Of a stretch of 64,000 bases of DNA, positions 33,559 to 44,053 are shown in pieces (the first letter of the stretch is position 1; each line of letters starts with the position of its first letter). The notes beneath the pieces are model-generated. The model saw nothing but the letters and a program-made list of their open reading frames with translations, was not told the origin of the DNA and did not search any database. This stretch comes from Coniella vitis (Eukaryota > Ascomycota > Sordariomycetes > Diaporthales > Schizoparmaceae), in assembly GCA_011317545.1 (NCBI GenBank), contig WUJK01000005.1, positions 1-64,000 of the forward strand, given 5' to 3'. Both the position numbers and the translations under genes were made by a program.

Positions 33559-35430
33559 ATGTACCTCTTCAAAATGGAGACCCAGTATGAACAAGCTCAT
33601 TTGATGATTAACACCGATCCGTATCATCCGACGAGACCGGGGTTCGCGCACAAATCACCAGCTTCTGCTAGTGCTATTAATTCACATAACAAACCACAAG
33701 GGGGTCACTATGATAACGGTACTGTCAACGAACACAGAGGCCACACGTGGCGGTCGGGATTTCTCGACTCGTTTCCGCACGAAGGCGCCTGGGCATTCAT
33801 CGGTTGTCTAGCCAGCATCGGGGCCATCATTGCGGTGCTCGTGAGATGCGACGGCAGCCCGAAGTCTGAATGGACCATTCAGCCCACCGTCTACGTCTCC
33901 GCTCTCACCGCCGTCACCAATCTACTTGCCCGCCGCGTCTTCCACTTGGGCGTACGCATTAACTGGTGGCGTCGAGCCCACACCGGCGGCACGATCCGCG
34001 AACTGCGCAATTTGTGGTCTCAAGCCGACAGCTTCTTTTGCTCGTTGGCTGCTGGTCGCTATTCCGGCCTCATTTCTCTTGCCAGCATTGCCGTAACGCT
34101 GATTGTCGTCGATCAGCCCCTGATACAGCGCGCTGTAACCGTCGTATCCGTTTCAAAAACAGCTCTGACAAATGTGACTGGCATCATTGCTCCTGAGATA
34201 CCGATTGGCTACACCAGTATACAAGTTGGGCGTGGGGATACGCAACAGCTCATGCTCCAGCCGATGATAACTACTCTCAATGATTACAATAGCCAGACTC
34301 CCATCCAGCCCAAACTGGAAGGGTGCCAGGGCAACTGTACTGGGTACATTGAGGCTGGTGGTCTTGCAACCCAGTGCAACACCACGACTAGAAACGTCTA
34401 TTACCTAGCAAATGAATCACTCTCTAACTTGGGCATGACAAGCACACCCTTTAGTGTTGCATTTGAGTACCCCATCTATGTGCCGGATCAACTGGCACAG
34501 ATTCGTCTCTCTATAGCATACTCGCAGAACTCAAAGGGGTCAGACTGTTCTGCGGTCCGGACCGAGGTTTCATGCTCTTTATCTCCTGCCACGCTTCGAT
34601 ACCCTATCAACATGGTCAATGGTGCTATTACTCTTGGAGACGCACTCGGAAGCGATAGTATTGTGGAACTTCAACCCATAGGATCCCTAAGTCTGGATAC
34701 CGAAGACACGGGCGACTGGTCAAGATATACACTGGGTGGTCTGTGGCTCGCCGCGGTAGATCTGTTCCAGGCCAACGCTACCTACACCTGGGCTGGCGGA
34801 TTAGGGGATTACTTTCTCTTGTCAGGCACTCTGTCCTCTCAATTTCTGGATGTGGATGCCAGCGAACAAAATTCGACCAACTCTTCAGCGCCCATAACCC
34901 TCTATGATCTGACCATGATCGACCCGTGTACGGCAAATTGGACGGATCCCACGAGCTATATACTGAACAGTCTGAACAATATGGCATTCCGGCTTTCCGT
35001 GTTGGCGGCGAATTTTGAATACCGAAACAGCAGCGCTACTCCCTCAAACCGCACTTGGCCAATGTCCGAGGTTCGTCAGATCAACGTCTATCAAGTAGAG
35101 TACCGCTACCTGTTTGCCAGCGTTGCCATCACCACTTCGTTAGCATGTTTTGTTGCCTTGTCATACAACAGGTGGTGGGACCTCGGACGGCACGTCACCT
35201 TCAATCCCATTGAGATGGCCAAGGCCTTCGATGCCCCCCTTCTACGTGGTCCTGGATCGAACGCACCACTGCAGGAGCTGGTTCGACTTTATGGCAGTCG
35301 AAAGATTCAGTGGGGGGAAGTAGAATATCTGGAAGGCAGCACGGACGGCACTGAACTGAAACGGAAACGATTAGTCTTTGCTGATGCTGTAGACGTAATT
35401 CGGCCACGGAAAGGAACAGTCTACGAGTGA
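33559..35430 (+). CDS. DUF3176-like multi-pass membrane protein
   Basis: An intronless 623-residue protein. It has a polar N-terminus, hydrophobic helices near residues 76-97 (AWAFIGCLASIGAIIAVLV) and about 112-130, and a third near 170-190 (GLISLASIAVTLIVV). A large extracytoplasmic region follows, with many N-glycosylation sequons (NCT, NTT, NES, NAT, NST, NSS, NRT) and paired Cys. A final helix lies near residue 525 (YLFASVAITTSLACFVALSY) before a cytosolic tail. This layout, with TIRELRNLWSQADSF after the second helix, matches the fungal DUF3176 family, whose function is unknown. A second Met at residue 6 is an alternative start. Confidence 0.75.
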   Translation: MYLFKMETQYEQAHLMINTDPYHPTRPGFAHKSPASASAINSHNKPQGGHYDNGTVNEHRGHTWRSGFLDSFPHEGAWAFIGCLASIGAIIAVLVRCDGSPKSEWTIQPTVYVSALTAVTNLLARRVFHLGVRINWWRRAHTGGTIRELRNLWSQADSFFCSLAAGRYSGLISLASIAVTLIVVDQPLIQRAVTVVSVSKTALTNVTGIIAPEIPIGYTSIQVGRGDTQQLMLQPMITTLNDYNSQTPIQPKLEGCQGNCTGYIEAGGLATQCNTTTRNVYYLANESLSNLGMTSTPFSVAFEYPIYVPDQLAQIRLSIAYSQNSKGSDCSAVRTEVSCSLSPATLRYPINMVNGAITLGDALGSDSIVELQPIGSLSLDTEDTGDWSRYTLGGLWLAAVDLFQANATYTWAGGLGDYFLLSGTLSSQFLDVDASEQNSTNSSAPITLYDLTMIDPCTANWTDPTSYILNSLNNMAFRLSVLAANFEYRNSSATPSNRTWPMSEVRQINVYQVEYRYLFASVAITTSLACFVALSYNRWWDLGRHVTFNPIEMAKAFDAPLLRGPGSNAPLQELVRLYGSRKIQWGEVEYLEGSTDGTELKRKRLVFADAVDVIRPRKGTVYE

Positions 35431-35833
35431 ACAATGTGCGAATCGCATGCACATCTGGATCACCAGTACTTCTCCGAGTCATGACTTGACCATAAAAAGA
35501 CTATTAAAATAAATTGCTGGCTCTTCATGATTTAGAGACTATGAAGTGAAGATTATCGTTTACAATTTCACCTGCGGTAAAACTTCCTTTCTGCGTGCGG
35601 TCCGAGGCCATGCCCGAGACATCAACCATCCCTTTGTAATGCGTTTCAATTATGCGCCATTAGACTCAGCTCAGTCTTCGTATGAATCCCTTGAATAAGA
35701 GCGATATTCGCAACCAAGACTATTTACACCGCCGAATCCTTTCGGAGGTCCATCATGTCCAAGCAATATCTTGTTCGTATATGCAAATGACGAGATTGAA
35801 GTGATTCCAGTCCCGTGCTTCTGCTTAAATGTC
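35431..35833. other. Intergenic between convergent genes
   Basis: This is the 3' flank shared by the DUF3176-like gene (plus) and the ABC transporter gene (minus). No further feature seen. Confidence 0.5.
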
Positions 35834-38800
35834 TCACTGCAACATTTGCTGCATTGCGTTCAAGCGATAACTCTCCCTCCTGGCCATTAGCTCACCGTGC
35901 GTTCCTTGATCCACGATTCTGCCACCCTCTACGACCAAGATGACGTTCGCTTTCTGCACTGTCCTCAGTCTGTGCGTGATCGCCAACACTGTTGTACCCT
36001 GTGCAGCCTTTTCCAGTCCCTCTTGCAGCAGCGCCTCGCTCTTTGCATCCAAAGCACTCGTGCTTTCATCCAAGAGCAACAAGCGCGGTTTGCGGACCAA
36101 AGCGCGCGCAATCGCTATCCGTTGTCTCTGGCCACCCGAGAGTCGGGATGCCGACGAAGCACCGCATTCAGTATCATAGCCATGCGGAAACGAGTTGATG
36201 ATGTCATCGTGGATGTTTGCTGTACGACAGGCCTGTTCAATTTCTTCTTGACTGGCTTCATGGCCCGGGGCAGCACCCAATCCGACATTGAACCGGATAC
36301 TGCCATCGAACAGGGCTGGAAATTGAGGCACGAGAGCAATTGAATTGCGAAATTGGTTGGGATCAGTGTAATTAGCAATATTGACGCCATCGATGGTGAT
36401 AGCGCCTGATATGGGATGGTATAACCGTTGCACAAGATTCATGATGGTGGACTTGCCCGCTCCAGATGGTCCAACTAGGCCACAGAACTGATTGGATGGC
36501 AGGGTGAACGATATACCGTCCAGGATGATCTTGTCAGGACGCGAAGGATACGCAAAACAAACGTCAGTGAAGGTCACACTCGCACCTCCGCGTCCTCCAG
36601 TCGCCGGTACCACGGCAGCCTTGGTATCCCAAGACGTTTCAACATCATGAGCATGCTTTCGAGACACCATGACTGCCTTCGCGGCATCTGTGCTGATGAC
36701 TTCCATGACCCTTGATAGAGCCAACTTTGCTCGGGAGAACTCTGGAGCCAACGAAAACATGCTACTCCAAAGTTGCGCACTGGTGAGCATAGCAACCAGG
36801 ATAATGAGGAAATCCGTTTGAGTATACTCGCCTTTCATGATGAGTTGCGATCCCCACCAATAGGCCAGAGCATTGACAAAGATACCGCAGCTGTAGCTAA
36901 TAGCAAGCCACACATTTGTGGAAATAGCATTGCGGACAATCTGCTTCTTCGGGTCTTTAAGCAAGCGTCGGTACTCGTCCATGTACTCGCGCTCTAGCGA
37001 GAGGACAGCAACGGTGCGGATGGACTGGATGGCTTCCGTGGCCAGGGACGTTGCTGTCCCAAATGCCCTGCGATGGCGCTCTTCATAGCGAGCTAGCATC
37101 CGAAGCTGCATAAACCCAGAGCCCAAGAGGATGGGTACTGTCACCATGCACACGAGCGCAATTTCCCACGCAAAACATAGGGCAATAATGACCGCCACTA
37201 AGATATTGACCAGAACGCCCATCACAGTGCCAAACGTCGACCCAGAGAAGGCGCCAATGGCCACTGCGTCTCGAGTAATGATACTCAGCAACTCTGACTG
37301 ACTCTGGCCCTCCGCCTGGTGGAAGGTCAGAATATCCCTATCCAACAGAGAACGAAGCGAGAGAACGCGAAGACTATAAAGCAGTCTCTCGGCGACGATA
37401 CCGAAGCCCCACCAAGCCATGAAATTCGCAAGCAACTCGACGCCAGCAAGCATGAAGAAGAGACCGGCAAAGAAGCGGCCAACCGCCTTCAAGGACTCAT
37501 CCGTGACGTTGGCGCCGCAGGGGTTCAGATTACCGACCGTAAAGCCAAATATAATACCCTGTGCGGAGAAGGTCGAGCCAACGATGAAAGCAGCGATGAA
37601 CGCAAGCACGAACCAGCCAATATTCGGCCGGATAAGGTATGAGAGTCGCTTAAAGATGGATGTCTCTTCTCTTTCTTCCAGACCTTCACTCAGAGGCGAC
37701 GCCTGCGCAGTTTCAAAACCTGCAGTCTGTGTCTTTTCATCCATGTGCCCATCGGTGCTTTCATTCAAAGTTGAAGCGTCCGACACGATCTTGTCCGTCT
37801 TGATTTTCGAGTCACCTATGCTAGGCTGAGCAATGCCGATTTGTAGTTTTGCCATTTTTGCAAATTCGCTGGCGTCTTCGCTTTTGGCGATCAGCTCGTC
37901 ATAGGTCCCTTGTTCAACGACCTGGCCAGCCTGCATCACGACAACATTATCGGCGTTTCGAATAGTGCTGAGACGGTGGGCGATGGATATGACAGTGGGC
38001 TTTTGCTCCTGAGGAGTGGATGCCAGAGTTGCGTCGAGCTGATCCATGATGCGTTTCTCTGAAGCAGAATCAAGCGACGCAGTTGCTTCGTCCAAGAGGA
38101 GAATGTGTGGTTGGCGGATCAGGGCACGTGCCAGGGCAACGCGTTGACGCTGACCGCCACTCATAGCTGAGCCACCCAATCCGGCAGAAGTTCCGTAGCC
38201 GTCTTCAAGTTGCGAAATGAAGCTCGCAGCGTCAGCTTGTTTCGCAGCATGATGTACTAAGCGGGCAATCTCGACTAGCTCAGTGCGTATGTTTTGTACA
38301 TTTGGAGGAACAATCTCATCTGAGCCGCTTTGCTTGCATTCAGCCGCCACCTTGGCTAGTTGCGAAAGGTGAGTGTGGCTGAGGAAGGGCTTCAGATGTT
38401 GGTGATCGGGCCTAGAGCTATTGACGAGGCCAAGTGCGATGTTCTCGAGGATCGGGCGATCGAGGAGCTGAGAGTCTTGCTGCACGACCCCCATGTAACT
38501 TCTCAAAGAGCGTACGTTCAGCGTTCGCAGATCGTGTCCATCAAATTTGACAGACCCTTCCGTCGGGTCATAAAGACGAGCTAGCAGCGAAGCTATCGTG
38601 GACTTGCCGCTGCCCGACAGACCGACAAGCGCTGTGTATGTACCAGCAGGATATTCAAGGTTGATATTCTTAAGAGCCAGCTGGCCAGGGCGAGAAGCAT
38701 ATTCAAAGCTCACGTTTCGAAGACTGATGGCTCTCCCCCTGACCGATCTGTCCGCAATATCTGGAAGGACCAGTCCGCTCTTTGATGTGCCGTCAATGGC

Positions 38801-39037
38801 CGAAGGAGCGTGGATATCTGTCTTGAGCCTCTCATAAGCCGCAACGGCAGCACCGAGGAACGGCAGACTCGGGGCGATGCCTCCAAGCATGACACAAGCG
38901 TCGACCATCAGGAACACTATGGCATAAATTTCTCCCACGCTAGCCTGTCTGCTGTTGCCAGCAACGGAGTCGGCAATGAGGATACTGCCTTGCCAGAAAG
39001 CAAGCGAGTTTGCACAGTAGGAGATGAAGTATAACAT
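35834..39037 (-). CDS. ABCB-type (multidrug/siderophore-type) ABC transporter, N-terminally truncated
   Basis: The frame encodes 1067 residues from ATG 39037 and stays open upstream to a stop at 39089. Present in order: the last two helices of membrane domain 1; NBD1 with Walker A GLSGSGKS, signature MSGGQRQR and Walker B LLLLDEATASLD; a complete six-helix membrane domain 2; and NBD2 with GPSGAGKS, LSGGQRQR and LLLLDESTSALD. Full-length fungal ABCB proteins have about 1250-1350 residues; the first roughly 230, covering helices 1-4, are missing. A possible 3' splice site (AAACAG|GG) lies at 39080-39082, but no membrane exon is visible upstream to 39440. The gene is divergent from a siderophore carrier, recalling ABC/MFS/esterase siderophore groups of other ascomycetes. 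Probably a 5'-deleted gene. Confidence 0.75.
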   Translation of the reverse strand: MLYFISYCANSLAFWQGSILIADSVAGNSRQASVGEIYAIVFLMVDACVMLGGIAPSLPFLGAAVAAYERLKTDIHAPSAIDGTSKSGLVLPDIADRSVRGRAISLRNVSFEYASRPGQLALKNINLEYPAGTYTALVGLSGSGKSTIASLLARLYDPTEGSVKFDGHDLRTLNVRSLRSYMGVVQQDSQLLDRPILENIALGLVNSSRPDHQHLKPFLSHTHLSQLAKVAAECKQSGSDEIVPPNVQNIRTELVEIARLVHHAAKQADAASFISQLEDGYGTSAGLGGSAMSGGQRQRVALARALIRQPHILLLDEATASLDSASEKRIMDQLDATLASTPQEQKPTVISIAHRLSTIRNADNVVVMQAGQVVEQGTYDELIAKSEDASEFAKMAKLQIGIAQPSIGDSKIKTDKIVSDASTLNESTDGHMDEKTQTAGFETAQASPLSEGLEEREETSIFKRLSYLIRPNIGWFVLAFIAAFIVGSTFSAQGIIFGFTVGNLNPCGANVTDESLKAVGRFFAGLFFMLAGVELLANFMAWWGFGIVAERLLYSLRVLSLRSLLDRDILTFHQAEGQSQSELLSIITRDAVAIGAFSGSTFGTVMGVLVNILVAVIIALCFAWEIALVCMVTVPILLGSGFMQLRMLARYEERHRRAFGTATSLATEAIQSIRTVAVLSLEREYMDEYRRLLKDPKKQIVRNAISTNVWLAISYSCGIFVNALAYWWGSQLIMKGEYTQTDFLIILVAMLTSAQLWSSMFSLAPEFSRAKLALSRVMEVISTDAAKAVMVSRKHAHDVETSWDTKAAVVPATGGRGGASVTFTDVCFAYPSRPDKIILDGISFTLPSNQFCGLVGPSGAGKSTIMNLVQRLYHPISGAITIDGVNIANYTDPNQFRNSIALVPQFPALFDGSIRFNVGLGAAPGHEASQEEIEQACRTANIHDDIINSFPHGYDTECGASSASRLSGGQRQRIAIARALVRKPRLLLLDESTSALDAKSEALLQEGLEKAAQGTTVLAITHRLRTVQKANVILVVEGGRIVDQGTHGELMARRESYRLNAMQQMLQ

Positions 39038-40431
39038 GCCGGTCTGCACTGCAGCCACGGCAGCCTTGGTTGTGGCTCCCTGTTTGCATTAAATAACGAT
39101 GCATCGTGTTTTGCCACAGCGTATAAATTTGGTTAAAGACGCCACCAAGCCTTCTTCATCACGACTGTAGATTTTCAGAGACCAGATCTATGGTAGAAGT
39201 CTCTGCAGTAGTTCGCACTTGGTATCGCCCGTGTTTTCACAGTAGGGGGATCACTATCTTGCGCAAAGTAAAATAAATGCACAGCAAAGGTACGGACCAA
39301 TAATAGACAGAAAGCTACTTTACTGTGAACGGAGCATTATCACCATGTGGCAAAATGCTCACCGCCCACTCATCAGCTTTTCACAAAATACTTGGCGTTA
39401 TGGAGGATGGACTAACCACATATAAATGATCATGGGGCAGGGTTGGCCACTTTTCTTACTCTTCCCACACACATGCATATCCAAGTACACAGTACTCATG
39501 TGCTCGCTTGCGGATTGGGAATAGCTCTCGCGGTCGCAGTGTATGGCTTCCAATCTGATGCTCATCCTTCAGAACAGTCGCTCATTGTTGGCCACCTTCG
39601 AATGACTACGACCCACCCCAAGATTGCAGTGGTGCAAGTACAATGATTCTTTCAAGCACATGCACGGTTGATCCGTCTAGCTAGGCTCTCTCTCCCCTTT
39701 GAACGCCAAGGACCTCAACCAGCCTGAGGTCGTACCGTACACAAAACGAAGGGGCGAGACCTGGGCCGACACCACCCGACAGCTTCAGCTTTCACACCCC
39801 ACCATCCAAATCAGAGATTGTTGTGTTTTTGGTGGCAATGCAAATCCTTTGCATCGTGTTTGGTGGACAGCCCATTATTGTACAGTGGAAACGCTTAACC
39901 CGACAAGTACAACACTCCAACAACAAATCTCTCTTGTTGGCTTCACCAAGGAATTATCAATGATCCCCAACGTCTTCAAGGGCCTTGGACCCCTCTCACA
40001 GGCCGCATCGAGAATCATGTCCGGCCGGTCTCGGCATAAATTACAGTCAGGGCGTGGAGAGACCTGTCCGAAGCGCTGTAGATAGTTGCAAACGCCCTAA
40101 GAGCTTTTTACGTAGCAAGTGGATCGCACCGCACACCCAGAGAGACAGAAACGGACGTACACGCAAGCCCATGCCGGTTTTTCTTCTTGAAGCCTTTCAT
40201 GTGTGAATGTGCCATCGGCTGCTTGATTTGCCTCCCATAATTTTATGTACTCACGGGCGACAGATCTACCCTCCTCTCCATGCCTCTGCTTCAGCTCCCT
40301 TTTGTCTCCTAGCTTGCGCTGAACCCACCTGAATTCTGCACCCCTCTCTTCTTCTCTCCTAGAATTAGTCCGCTGTCAGCATCCTTCCCTCGTTGTCGCA
40401 TACCCAAGCCTTACCTGCCCCGCAAAGTGAC
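39038..40431. other. Divergent promoter region between ABC transporter and siderophore carrier
   Basis: About 1.4 kb with only short unsupported frames. Two TGATAA (HGATAR-type) sequences read on the minus strand, at 39337-39342 and 39954-39959, could bind a GATA factor, but single sites of this kind are common by chance. The sequence just before 40432 is pyrimidine-rich, as in fungal promoters. Confidence 0.5.
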
Positions 40432-42482
40432 ATGCCTCTACCTTGGGCTCGGGCTGGCGCAGCCGGTGGCAGCAAGTTCAATGACCGGACGGCACCTCGC
40501 TCGCGCGGCAGCAACTTGGAGACGGCGCAAGGCGAGACAATCATCATGCCTGAAAAGACTGCATCGGACAGTGAACCTACCACGATCGACGGCACTCCGC
40601 TGCAAGAGGTCAATGCCCATGCACAGGTCGGTGTCCAGCAGATGGAAGCAACGACATTGTCATGGAGCAAGATTTCTCTGGGTTTCATGTTCATCGGGTG
40701 AGTTGAGCGACCTTGCAGGAACGTGCTTGATATTTTTCGCTGACTAGTTTGGTGCGCGTACCAGAATATGGTCCATCTTCTTGCTAAACGGCTTCCGCCT
40801 GTCCGTGCTCAGCACCTTGACGCCCTACATCACGTCCGATTGGGGAGTGCATTCTCTCTTGACCGTCATCCCCATTGTATCAAGCGCTATTGCAGGATCG
40901 GTGTACATCCCCTTGGCCAAATTGATGGATCTTTGGGGCCGAGCAGAGAGCTACTTGCTCATGTTCATTTTTGCAGAGCTGGGACTCATCCTCTCGGCTT
41001 GCTCTCACAGCCTGCCCACGTATTGTGCCGCCCAAGTCTTTTACTCGGTGGGATTTGCTGGTCTCATCTACTCCATTGAGGTCTTGGCCATTGATGGTTC
41101 CAGTCTGCGGAACCGAGGTCTGGCTTTTGCCTTCACTTCGAGCCCGTACATGATCACAGCTTTTGAAGGCCCTGCTGCTGCCACGGCGTTCCTCGAGAAG
41201 GTCAGCTGGGAGTGGGGCTTTGGCTGTTTCGCCATCATCTACCCATTTTTCGCCTTGCCCCTGTATGGACTGCTCAAGTGGAATCTGCACAAGGCCAAGA
41301 AGCTGGGTCTCCTAAAGCAAAGGGAGCGCAGTGGGCGTACTTCGCTACAGAGTTTCGTGTACTGGTTCAATGATTTCGACAGTAAGTTTGTTATTATCCT
41401 TATACCTTTGGTCAACTAGCAATCGTGCATGGTTGTATATATAAGTGCTAAAAAAAAAAAAAAAACACGTTGTAGTCATCGGCGTCTTCCTGTTCGCTGG
41501 CGGCTTCGTCGTCTTCCTTTTGCCCTTTACTCTAGCGACCACTGCTCCCCATGGATGGAAGACTGGATACATCATTGCCATGATCGTCGTTGGGTTATTT
41601 GCCCTCTTTCTATTCGCGCTCTGGGAAATCAAGTTCGCACCGGTTCCCTTTCTGCAGGCGAAATACCTCATGAACCGCACAGTCCTGGGCGCGTGCTTGA
41701 TTGACATGACCTACCAAATAGCATACTACTGCTGGTACAATTATTTCACCTCTTTTCTGCAGGTGGTGAATGGCGTGTCGGTGACAAATGCCAGCTACAT
41801 TGCCAACACCTTCCAGGTGGTCTCTGGCGTTGAGCTGTTCATTGTTGGATACTTTATCCGCCGTACTGGTAAGAGAACGAGTCCCTGCCTGGTAAGCCCT
41901 TGGTATGTATGAATGCTGCTACTAATCTCAACTGCACACATAGGCAAGTTCAAGTTGACCTTTTATCCCGCCATTCCCCTCTACATTTTCGCCCAGGGCC
42001 TTATGATCTACTTCCGTCGGCCCGGCTTCAGCGTTGGCTACCTCATCATGTGTGAAATCTTCACCTCGATAGGTGGCGCGGTCTTCATCTTGACCTGCCA
42101 GCTGGCCTGTCTCGCCGCCGTCGAGCACCAGTACGTGGCAGCCACCATCTCCCTCTTGTTCGTCTTCGGATCCATCGGCGACGCGGTCGGAGCCGCCATC
42201 TCCGGCGCCATCTGGACCAACACCTTCTATCCCGCCCTGCTCAGGTACCTTCCTGCCTCCGCGCAGGCCGATGCCCTCAGCATCTACGAGAGCCTCTACG
42301 TGCAGCTGGCCTACCCCGAGGGCTCTGAGATCCGCCGCGCAATTCAAGATGCATATGGATATTCGCAGACGCGTATGCTGGCTGCTGGTACGGGCATCAT
42401 GGCGCTGTGCTTTGTTTGGGTCTTTTTGATCCAGGACCTATATGTCAAGAATAGGCAGCAGACGAAGGGAGTGGTTTTCTAG
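40432..42482 (+). CDS. Siderophore-iron transporter (SIT family, major facilitator)
   Basis: Four exons (40432-40697, 40765-41381, 41476-41868, 41944-42482) give 604 residues. The hydrophilic N-terminal tail is about 80 residues long, as in Mir/Str carriers, followed by about 14 predicted helices. Family-typical blocks are present: YITSDWGVHSLL in the first loop, SFLQVVNGVSVTNASYI mid-protein, FRRPGFSVGYLIMCEIF later, and ALLRYLPASAQ with QLAYPEGSEIRRAIQDAYG near the C-terminus. These are strongly diagnostic of siderophore carriers, which import ferri-siderophores by proton symport at the plasma membrane. Intron 2 (41382-41475) contains a 16-A run. The next gene downstream, convergent, is a siderophore-esterase-like hydrolase. 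The siderophore type cannot be read from sequence. Confidence 0.9.
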
Positions 42483-42836
42483 TCTTGCTTTTGGTACACG
42501 CAGGCTCCCAGGTTTCGATGGATGGGAAGTGAGGATGCGCATGTGCTGCGCAAAAGTACTAAGAAAGAACAAAAGGTGTTCAGAAGGCATGATGGAAATC
42601 AACTAGCAAAGGTTATGAGCAGAGTTGATCTGAAAAGAGGATAGGGCTTCGTTCTTCTGAACTCAATAGTGGATGATGGGGAGGCGTCTCATGCACATGC
42701 GTAGATAGGCTCCAGCTACACGGAGCATGGCATGGAGATTTGGACAATCTGAAGCTTTGCTTGATTATAATTTACATGCTTCTTTTTTTTTCCCCAGTGA
42801 TGGGATATGTACACAACACAGCTCACGTCAGATGAG
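42483..42836. other. Intergenic between convergent genes
   Basis: The 354-bp shared 3' flank of the siderophore carrier and the esterase, with a T-rich tract at about 42780-42793. No gene. Confidence 0.5.
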
Positions 42837-44053
42837 CTAAAACCCTCTCGTCAAGAATTCAACCACTCCGTGCTGGAACCCCGTCACTGCAGCAGAGCCA
42901 TGATCCTCCCCAGGGAATTCCCTCACAGCAATCGCTCTTAGGTTCGGGTGGCCCTCGAATCTCTCCACAAGCCTCCTCGCAGCCTCCCTTGTACCAGCCA
43001 TCTCAGCGCATGCGACTCGTTTCTCAAAATCAGCATCGGACTCGCTCGGCCCCTGGACCAGATCCTGCGGCCCATCACCATACGTGACAATGAGCGAGGG
43101 GGCCGGGCCATCCAGCTTCCTGGCGCGGAACTCTGCCTCCTGTTCGCTGACGAGTTTGCCCTTGTTGAACTCGATGTCGGGGCTGGCCGCAACGACCGTG
43201 TCCCACACTCCGGGCTTGGTATACAGGGCGTTGAGCGCAAAGATGCCTCCATAGCTATGCCCAAGCAGCGCCTTGCGCCCACTGGCCACAAGAGGCACAT
43301 GCGGGAAGAGTTCCGTCTCGACATGGTGCTTGACGTCGTTGATGACGAAATCCAAGAACTGGTCCGCCTCGCCAAAGGAGATGTCGGTTCTCGGCTTGCC
43401 GTCGCGCCCGAGCGGCGCATCATAGGTGCCGTCCTTGGACGGAGGCGTCAGGTCCGGGCCGCGGCGAAAGTCGTAGATGGCTTTGGCGGGAGGCATGGGG
43501 TAGCCGACGCCCACTACCACGGCTCGCTTGTTGTGCGTGTACTCTAGTCGGCGGACGGCATCGGCCACCGTGAAGAAGTAAGCATTGCCATCCATCAGGT
43601 AACTGAGTCACGCGTGAGAGTTAGCCGACGATGCTTGTGTCCAAAAGATAATCAAAAGAAATTTGTGTGGCATGTATTCTGTACCCACATGGTCGAGATA
43701 TCCTGACGGGCGGCTTCTTCCGCGCGCAGGGTGCGGTCCTGGTTCCATTTCAACGGCCACGCGACTTGGACCAGGAAGTCCCCCCTGTTGGTCCGGACAA
43801 CAGACTGCCATGTGTTGGGTGTAAAGGCGGCCTGTTCAGGCGCAAAAACGGCTGACGCGTGCATGCTTTGTGCGCGGCTCGCGTGGCAAGACAGCAAGGA
43901 GAGCGGATAGATGGACCTGGATCCGGATCTGCAACGAAGCGTGCTTCTACTATGCAAAGCAGGCAGTAAGGTGCGGTACTTGTACATTTGTAGCAGAGAA
44001 AACAAAAGGGTGGATGGGGCGTGGGGGAAGATCAGATAAGGGCGCTGCGGCAT
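42837..44053 (-). CDS. Siderophore-esterase-like serine hydrolase (IroE/EstB/SidJ type)
   Basis: Two exons, 43689-44053 and 42837-43602, joined as DIST|IYLMDGNAYFF. The YLMDGNAYFFTVADAVRRL segment, nucleophile GHSYGG, AASPDIEFN block and catalytic-His region GEDHGSAAVTGF match the esterase-D/IroE-like family. Its fungal members hydrolyse fusarinine- or triacetylfusarinine-type siderophores in the cell to free iron. From ATG 44053 the protein has 376 residues, with an Arg/Ser-rich leader that could be mitochondrial. Starting at Met67 (43855) gives 310 residues, the usual length, and places the ATCAGATAA site upstream; I favour Met67. It converges on the siderophore carrier, supporting a role in siderophore use. 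Confidence 0.8.
44031..44039 (+). promoter_or_regulatory. ATCAGATAA, consensus site for iron-responsive GATA repressor
   Basis: An exact match to ATCWGATAA, the extended site reported for SreA/SRE-type fungal iron repressors. It lies 176 bp upstream of the favoured Met67 start of the esterase, but inside the ORF if ATG 44053 is used. Its position next to siderophore genes makes iron control plausible. Confidence 0.6.
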
